A stretch of DNA of 64,000 nt from an uncultured Clostridia bacterium (lineage in GTDB: Bacteria > Bacillota > Clostridia > Christensenellales > Borkfalkiaceae), in contig CALVIN010000002.1 in the NCBI GenBank assembly GCA_944330115.1, forward strand, positions 203,812-267,811, written 5' to 3'. The notes beneath the pieces are model-generated. The model was not told where the DNA came from, did no database searches, and worked only from the letters and a program-made list of their open reading frames with translations. Positions 60,097 through 64,000 of this stretch are shown piece after piece; positions within the stretch are counted from its first letter, which is position 1; each line of letters begins with the position of its first letter. The position numbers were made by a program, and so were the translations under genes.

Positions 60097-61841
60097 CTCT
60101 CTCCTCCCCGTTCGCCTACGACGTTCCATGCCGCGCTGTCTTCAGATATCTGCCACAGCCGCCTGTATATGCCGTTGTTTTGCAGCAGTTCGGCATGAGT
60201 GCCGCTGCCCGCCACCCTTCCGTTATCCAGCACATATATTCTGTCGGCATTCTGGATGGATGCAAGGCGGTGCGCTATCACGAGCAGCGTCTTGCCCCTC
60301 ACCACTTCGGCGATGGCTCTCTCCATCTTCTCCTCGTTTTCGGGGTCGGCGAAGGCCGTCGCCTCGTCGAGTATCACCACGGGCGCGTCCTTTAAAATGG
60401 CGCGGGCGAGCGAAACTCTCTGCCTCTCCCCGCCCGAAAGGGCGTTGCCGCAGTCGCCCGCAAGGGTGTGTATGCCGTTCGGCAGTCTCTCTATAAATTC
60501 CATGCACTGCGCCTTCTGCGCCGCGGCGAGTACTTCGCTCTCCGTCGCCTCGGGCTTGCCCGCCTTTATATTTTCGTAAATGCTTGTATTAAACAAAAAG
60601 TTATCCTGCGATACGAAGGATATGCGCGAGTTGAGCGCCTCCAGGCTCATGTCTGCGATATCCTGCCCGCCGAGCGTTATCCTGCCTCCGCCGATGTCGT
60701 AGTAGTGCACCAAAAGCTTGGCAAGCGTGCTCTTGCCCGAGCCCGATTCGCCCACGAGCGCCGTCTTTTTGCCCTCCTGCACTACCAGTTCGGCGTTTTT
60801 TATCACGTCTTTATCCCCGTATGCAAAGGTGACGTTCTCAAACGCGGCGGTGTTGCCGCTGCCCGTAAATGCGTTGCCGTTGCTCTTTAAGGGAGGCGCG
60901 TCGAGCGTCTTTTCAAGCTCCTTTACCTTTCTGTCTACTTGCGCGAGCGAGGGTACAAAGCGCATCGCCTTCATGAGCGGGCCTCCCAGGCCGAACGAAA
61001 GGCAGAGCACGAGCACGAGGTCGGCAAGTTCAGATAGGCCGTTTACCACCAGCATGCCGCCGAATGGAAGCGTGAACAGCGAACAGGTGGCAAATACGCC
61101 CGCATACACGGCCATCCACGGCCAGCATACGCGGTACCACTCCAGCGTAAAGTCACGGTAGGCGGCAACGTCCTTTTTGTAGCGCTTGTATGAATCGCCA
61201 TCCTTATTGAATACCTTTACCACCTCCATGCCGTTCACATACTCAATTATCGTATTGTTCATCACCTGCGCCGAACGGTAGTAACTGTCCATCTTTTTAA
61301 AGCCCGAACGCGTCATCATCATTACCGCCCACACGCCGAGCGGCAGCATTATAAGCGTAAGCAGGGCGAGCTTCCAGTCTATCGCAAACATTGCGATAAA
61401 CACACCGAGCGGTATGAGCAGGTTGCCTATCCCCTCCGGTATGGCGTGGGCGAGCAGCAGCTCCATGCTCTCCACGTCGTCCACGAGAAGTTTTTTTAAG
61501 TTGCCCGTCCCCTTTTCCTGCACTACGCCGAGGGGCAGTTTTTCGGTCTTGCCCTGCAGGCTCACGCGCAGGTTATACAGCGTGTTGAACGCCGCTATGT
61601 GCGAGAGCGACAGCCCGCCGAGATAGAATGCAAAGTTGAGCGCAAGGCATACGGCCACGCCCACTACCCTCTCCACGGCAAACTGCCACGTGATGCTCTC
61701 TCCCGCTATCAGCGGCGAAATTATCTGATATGCAAAGATGTACGGCAGTATCTGCGCCGCCACGGCGACCGCCACCATTGCGGTAGCCGCGACGGTGAGT
61801 ATCTTATACTTCCCCGCATATTTCAAGATGCTTTTTATCAT
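60093..61841 (-). CDS. ABC transporter, fused permease-ATPase (first half of pair)
   Basis: A 582-residue half-transporter with six membrane helices, then Walker A GESGSGKSTLAK, signature LSGGERQRVS, Walker B VVILDEATAFAD and H-loop IAHRLAS. The residue after the Walker B glutamate region reads ATAFADPENE, slightly unlike the partner. The ATG at 61841 follows AGGAGG. It is coupled to its partner by a 4-nt overlap and lies 152 nt after the cupin gene. Confidence 0.92.
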   Translation of the reverse strand: MIKSILKYAGKYKILTVAATAMVAVAVAAQILPYIFAYQIISPLIAGESITWQFAVERVVGVAVCLALNFAFYLGGLSLSHIAAFNTLYNLRVSLQGKTEKLPLGVVQEKGTGNLKKLLVDDVESMELLLAHAIPEGIGNLLIPLGVFIAMFAIDWKLALLTLIMLPLGVWAVMMMTRSGFKKMDSYYRSAQVMNNTIIEYVNGMEVVKVFNKDGDSYKRYKKDVAAYRDFTLEWYRVCWPWMAVYAGVFATCSLFTLPFGGMLVVNGLSELADLVLVLCLSFGLGGPLMKAMRFVPSLAQVDRKVKELEKTLDAPPLKSNGNAFTGSGNTAAFENVTFAYGDKDVIKNAELVVQEGKKTALVGESGSGKSTLAKLLVHYYDIGGGRITLGGQDIADMSLEALNSRISFVSQDNFLFNTSIYENIKAGKPEATESEVLAAAQKAQCMEFIERLPNGIHTLAGDCGNALSGGERQRVSLARAILKDAPVVILDEATAFADPENEEKMERAIAEVVRGKTLLVIAHRLASIQNADRIYVLDNGRVAGSGTHAELLQNNGIYRRLWQISEDSAAWNVVGERGGER

Positions 61842-61936
61842 ATATCCTCCTGCAAATATACTGTTGATATCGTTGCGCAAATGCTCCCGCCTGCATATTG
61901 GCAGTTTTGCATGCATGCGGGCGCTGAACTTCTATT

Positions 61937-61954
61937 AGTTCGCATATGCGAACT
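61937..61954. promoter_or_regulatory. Palindromic operator between cupin and ABC genes
   Basis: AGTTCGCATATGCGAACT, a perfect 18-bp palindrome, followed by GTATG exactly as at the GNAT copy (minus strand). Confidence 0.65.
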
Positions 61955-61961
61955 GTATGCC

Positions 61962-61988
61962 GAAATAATTGCCGCCCTTTCGGGCGGC
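61962..61988 (-). terminator. Partial terminator after the cupin gene
   Basis: GCCGCCC pairs with GGGCGGC (61971-61977 and 61982-61988), then AATTATTT on the minus strand. The weak T-tract may permit read-through into the ABC genes. Confidence 0.6.
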
Positions 61989-61993
61989 TCTGT

Positions 61994-62323
61994 TTACCGC
62001 TCTACGACGACTGTAAGCATTACAAGATAGTCGCTGCCGGTGTTTGAAATGCTGTGCGAAGAGCCCTTGGGACATATGTGGCATACGCCTGCCTGCAACA
62101 GCTCCTCCTGCCCGTCGCATACCGCCCTGCCCTCGCCTGACAATATGTAGTTGATATCGTCGCTCGTGGCGTGCGTATGCATGCCTATTGAGGCGCCGGG
62201 AGCAATGCGCGAGGGAATTATCTTTCCGCGTTTATCCATAAACATTTTGGCGCACACTTCGCCATCGCCGCCGTTCATGCCGGTAACTTGTATTTCTTTG
62301 ATCTGATTGAAATCGATAAGCAT
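61994..62323 (-). CDS. Cupin-domain protein
   Basis: A 109-residue single cupin barrel. Motif 1 shows GMHTHATSDDINYILSGEG with two histidines and a glutamate-equivalent position, and motif 2 shows HICPKGSSHSISNTG. A metal site is likely. Function unknown; small cupins often bind ligands or isomerise sugars. Fifteen nt after the TetR stop, so in its operon. Confidence 0.88.
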   Translation of the reverse strand: MLIDFNQIKEIQVTGMNGGDGEVCAKMFMDKRGKIIPSRIAPGASIGMHTHATSDDINYILSGEGRAVCDGQEELLQAGVCHICPKGSSHSISNTGSDYLVMLTVVVER

Positions 62324-62338
62324 TTATATATTCTCCTT

Positions 62339-62953
62339 TTATCGCTCAAAGCCGAGCATCTTATACCAGTCGAACAGTCCGCACATCAGGTCGGATATGC
62401 GGCAGGCCTCTTTATATGAAAAGCCGTGGATTATGGGTTCGCATATCGCCGTCCAAAAGGCTGTGAGCATTACGTGCATCTCCCTTTCGGAGATATCCGT
62501 CTTGGTAAGCCCCCTCTTTTGTGCCTCTTTATAGTATTCGTAGGTAACGGTGCTCATGTTTTCCACCCACTCGTGCTCAAAGTTTGAGTGGCGCGTCCCG
62601 TCTGCACACGTGAGCAGCAGTCGCACGCCGTCGTACCTGTCATACAAAAATTTAAACCACCACAACATGAAGCTTTTATCCATATCCCAGGCCGATTTGA
62701 GCTGCTCGTCGGAGAGCGTTTCGGGCGGCACCGAGCGGCTGCGCATAACGCCGTTGAGGTCGTCGATAGTGCCCTGCACTACCGCGCAAAACAGCTCTTC
62801 CTTTCCCTTGAACCGCTTATACAGCGCGCCGGTAGTTACACCCGCATTTTTGCATATCTCCTGCAGCGAGGCGTCTAAAAAGCCCTTTTGCAAAAACTCT
62901 TCCTTTGCGCTCTCCAAAATGCGCGGGTCGATGCTCTTGTCTGCGACCGCCAT
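62339..62953 (-). CDS. TetR/AcrR-family regulator
   Basis: A 204-residue repressor with an N-terminal helix-turn-helix (ILESAKEEFLQKGFLDASLQEICKNAGVTTGALYKRFKGKEELF) and a ligand-binding helical domain. It leads an operon TetR-cupin-ABC-ABC, so it probably controls the transporter in response to its substrate. Two contiguous palindromes in its own promoter suggest autorepression. AAGGAGGAG precedes the ATG. Confidence 0.93.
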   Translation of the reverse strand: MAVADKSIDPRILESAKEEFLQKGFLDASLQEICKNAGVTTGALYKRFKGKEELFCAVVQGTIDDLNGVMRSRSVPPETLSDEQLKSAWDMDKSFMLWWFKFLYDRYDGVRLLLTCADGTRHSNFEHEWVENMSTVTYEYYKEAQKRGLTKTDISEREMHVMLTAFWTAICEPIIHGFSYKEACRISDLMCGLFDWYKMLGFER

Positions 62954-62968
62954 TGCTCCTCCTTTTTT

Positions 62969-63027
62969 GATAATTTAATTATCGATAATCTGATTATCAG
63001 TATAAACACGGCTTTATCAGTTGTCAA
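62969..63027 (-). promoter_or_regulatory. Autoregulated promoter of the TetR operon with tandem operators
   Basis: Minus-strand TTGACA (63022-63027), 17-bp spacer, TATACT (62999-63004). Immediately below the -10 are two contiguous 15-bp palindromes, GATAATCTGATTATC (62984-62998) and GATAATTTAATTATC (62969-62983), both GATAAT-N3-ATTATC. Confidence 0.88.
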
Positions 63028-63134
63028 GTAAAATTTTGCAGTTTTATAAAATTTATTAACCGCGTTTAAGTAATTGACATAAATAGCTGTGATTTTGATT
63101 TTATAAGTTTATTGTAAAAAAATACCGACCGCGT

Positions 63135-63170
63135 TTTACACCCCAAATTACACCCCATTTACACCCCAAA
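63135..63170 (-). repeat. Three iteron-like direct repeats
   Basis: TTACACCCCA occurs three times (about 63136, 63148 and 63159), spaced 11-12 bp, roughly one helical turn. The 357-base gap around it otherwise has the TetR promoter and the recombinase terminator. Confidence 0.75.
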
Positions 63171-63181
63171 ACGGTTTAAAG

Positions 63182-63242
63182 CAAAAGAAAAAAGCCCCAT
63201 ATATTGTGCGTTTACGGTCATAAACCACAAATATACGGGGCT
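63182..63242 (-). terminator. Serine recombinase terminator
   Basis: A long imperfect stem pairs AGCCCCATATATT (from 63193) with AATATACGGGGCT (to 63242) around an inner GTTTAC/ATAAAC region; TTTTTTCTTTT follows on the minus strand. Confidence 0.85.
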
Positions 63243-63252
63243 GCTTGGTGCA

Positions 63253-63266
63253 CTCAACAGGAGTTG
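63253..63266 (-). repeat. CAACTCCTGTTGAG repeat, third copy
   Basis: Identical on the minus strand to the two copies near 56.6 kb; in two of the copies (this one and 56653) a GC precedes it. A 12-nt relative lies at 63386-63397. Confidence 0.65.
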
Positions 63267-63289
63267 CCCCTTTGGCGGGGACGCCCCGG

Positions 63290-63313
63290 TGAAAGGTGGG
63301 TGTCCACCTTTCA
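63290..63313. repeat. 24-bp palindrome at the recombinase 3' end
   Basis: TGAAAGGTGG (63290-63299), GTGT, CCACCTTTCA (63304-63313). It includes the recombinase stop codon. Confidence 0.7.
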
Positions 63314-64000
63314 GTTTGCATATTTTGCTGCGCTATGTAAATTATCCGCATGCAAACCGCTCACTCCCGTTCGCGCCTCCACCCTCAACTCCTGTTGTTC
63401 TACAAGTTTACAACCAAGCAAAAAAAGGATGGCGTTTGCCATCCCTTTTTTGCTTGGTGCCCCGCGTGAAAACAAAGTTGAACTTTCGAGTTCCGCAAGG
63501 CTTATTGTTTCTTCCTTACCGTTGGCGTTGTATATAATTTTTAAGTGGTCGTCATAAAGGTAAATTGCATTGATAAAAGTATCTATTATCTTGCGCTTGC
63601 CTTCCTGCGTGGTTATGTCTATCTTGCGGAAGTTGGATAGCGCCATTTTAAAATGGTCTTGCGAGAAGATTGGGGATTTGAGCTGTTCTTTGGCAATCGC
63701 GTCGCCTATCTCTCGCTTTTCCTTTTCCAGCCCGTCAAGTCGTTTCAATAATGTTTCCGTAGCGTAGCCCTTCTGCACGGCGTTGACGATATTTTCTATC
63801 TCTTTTTCCTTTTGCTTTAACTGCTCCTGCAATTTTGGAAGAATAGTACTTTCCGTGTACTGCAACTCGTACAGCTTTGCCGAAAGCCTTTCAATAATAT
63901 CATCATCTTGTAGAAATTCCATAGTCTTGTAGACTATGAAATCTTCCAGCTTGGTCTTGCTGACTGGCTTCTTTTCGCATTGGTGTTTCTTCTGACGCAC
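63311..64000 (-). CDS. Large serine recombinase, C-terminal part (runs off the window)
   Basis: The frame is open to the window edge. The 229 visible residues are the C-terminal region of a large serine recombinase: end of the zinc-ribbon part, a long coiled coil (KLYELQYTESTILPKLQEQLKQKEKEIENIVNAVQKGYATETLLKRLDGLEKEKREIGDA split over about 60 residues) and FKMALSNFRKIDITTQEGKRKIIDTFINAIYLYDDHLKIIYN, typical of TnpX/CcrB-like site-specific recombinases. The catalytic N-terminal domain lies beyond the window. Its presence points to an integrative element to the right. Confidence 0.85.
   Translation of the reverse strand: MRQKKHQCEKKPVSKTKLEDFIVYKTMEFLQDDDIIERLSAKLYELQYTESTILPKLQEQLKQKEKEIENIVNAVQKGYATETLLKRLDGLEKEKREIGDAIAKEQLKSPIFSQDHFKMALSNFRKIDITTQEGKRKIIDTFINAIYLYDDHLKIIYNANGKEETISLAELESSTLFSRGAPSKKGMANAILFLLGCKLVEQQELRVEARTGVSGLHADNLHSAAKYAN

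Noticed and set aside
63842..63850. Seventh copy of the AGTACTATG motif in the recombinase
   Set aside because: Only AGTACTAT matches and the right half is absent.
1..64000. CRISPR array, rRNA operon or insertion sequence
   Set aside because: No regular direct repeats with spacers, no rRNA-like segments, and no transposase was seen in any frame.

Overview
The window is chromosomal DNA from an endospore-forming, DAP-type, apparently anaerobic member of the Clostridia (Bacillota). The evidence is a complete spoIIIAA-AH operon, spoIVB, gerW, dacB and dacF homologues, diaminopimelate decarboxylase, a rubredoxin, Gram-positive LexA and ArgR, a T-box, and consensus TTGACA/TATAAT promoters with 17-bp spacers. 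Codon use mixes moderately high GC with many ATA (Ile) and AGG (Arg) codons, on the standard code. I cannot name the species; it could be an uncultured gut Clostridia lineage.

Layout. 0-10 kb: end of tex, acpP, leuS (minus), T-box-controlled thrS, infC-rpmI-rplT with an AUC-initiated infC, a TrmH-family methylase and yebC. 10.5-20.9 kb: a secreted solute-binding-like protein, murB, a PHP phosphoesterase, whiA, dnaE, pfkA, a PfkB-family sugar kinase and a Cys-rich protein with a duplicated module. 21-25.3 kb: the spoIIIA operon. 25.3-34.9 kb: asp23, nusB, folD, ispA, a ~550-nt structured RNA that I identify as OLE RNA with its partner gene oapA, then dxs, tlyA, nadK, argR and recN. 35-44.4 kb: spoIVB, a membrane protein, dacF, lysA, an M50 peptidase, scpA-scpB, a membrane protein with gerW and dacB behind a sigma-E-like promoter, and rluB. 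44.5-47.9 kb: lexA, a divergent 8-Cys mini-protein, hflX and a XerC/D-like recombinase. 47.9-48.8 kb: about 1 kb of noncoding DNA with a 15-6-15 inverted repeat beside the recombinase, degenerate direct repeats and a second LexA-like box. 48.9-55.4 kb: glycogen metabolism genes glgC-glgD-glgA-glgP (minus). 55.8-63 kb: accessory genes (HMA metal-binding protein, rubredoxin, ZIP transporter, GNAT, and a TetR-cupin-ABC-ABC operon with clear operators). 63.3-64 kb: the C-terminal end of a large serine recombinase, probably the edge of an integrated element.

How the genes work together. The core is growth and translation (ThrRS, IF3, L35, L20), replication (DnaE), chromosome segregation (ScpAB), isoprenoid precursor synthesis (Dxs, IspA), cell wall (MurB, LysA, Dac proteins), mother cell-forespore communication (SpoIIIA, SpoIVB) and carbon storage (Glg). 

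The most notable observations are: OLE RNA and oapA in an otherwise ordinary spore-former; at least six genes whose ATG lies 4-9 nt below a promoter -10 with no Shine-Dalgarno and an identical TGT before the ATG (candidate leaderless mRNAs, several of them sporulation genes); a dispersed motif AGTACTATGY-N3-ACATA found six times on both strands, in coding DNA of differing reading phase and in noncoding DNA; a 36-bp dif- or lox-like inverted repeat next to the tyrosine recombinase gene; and paired operators in the accessory block.
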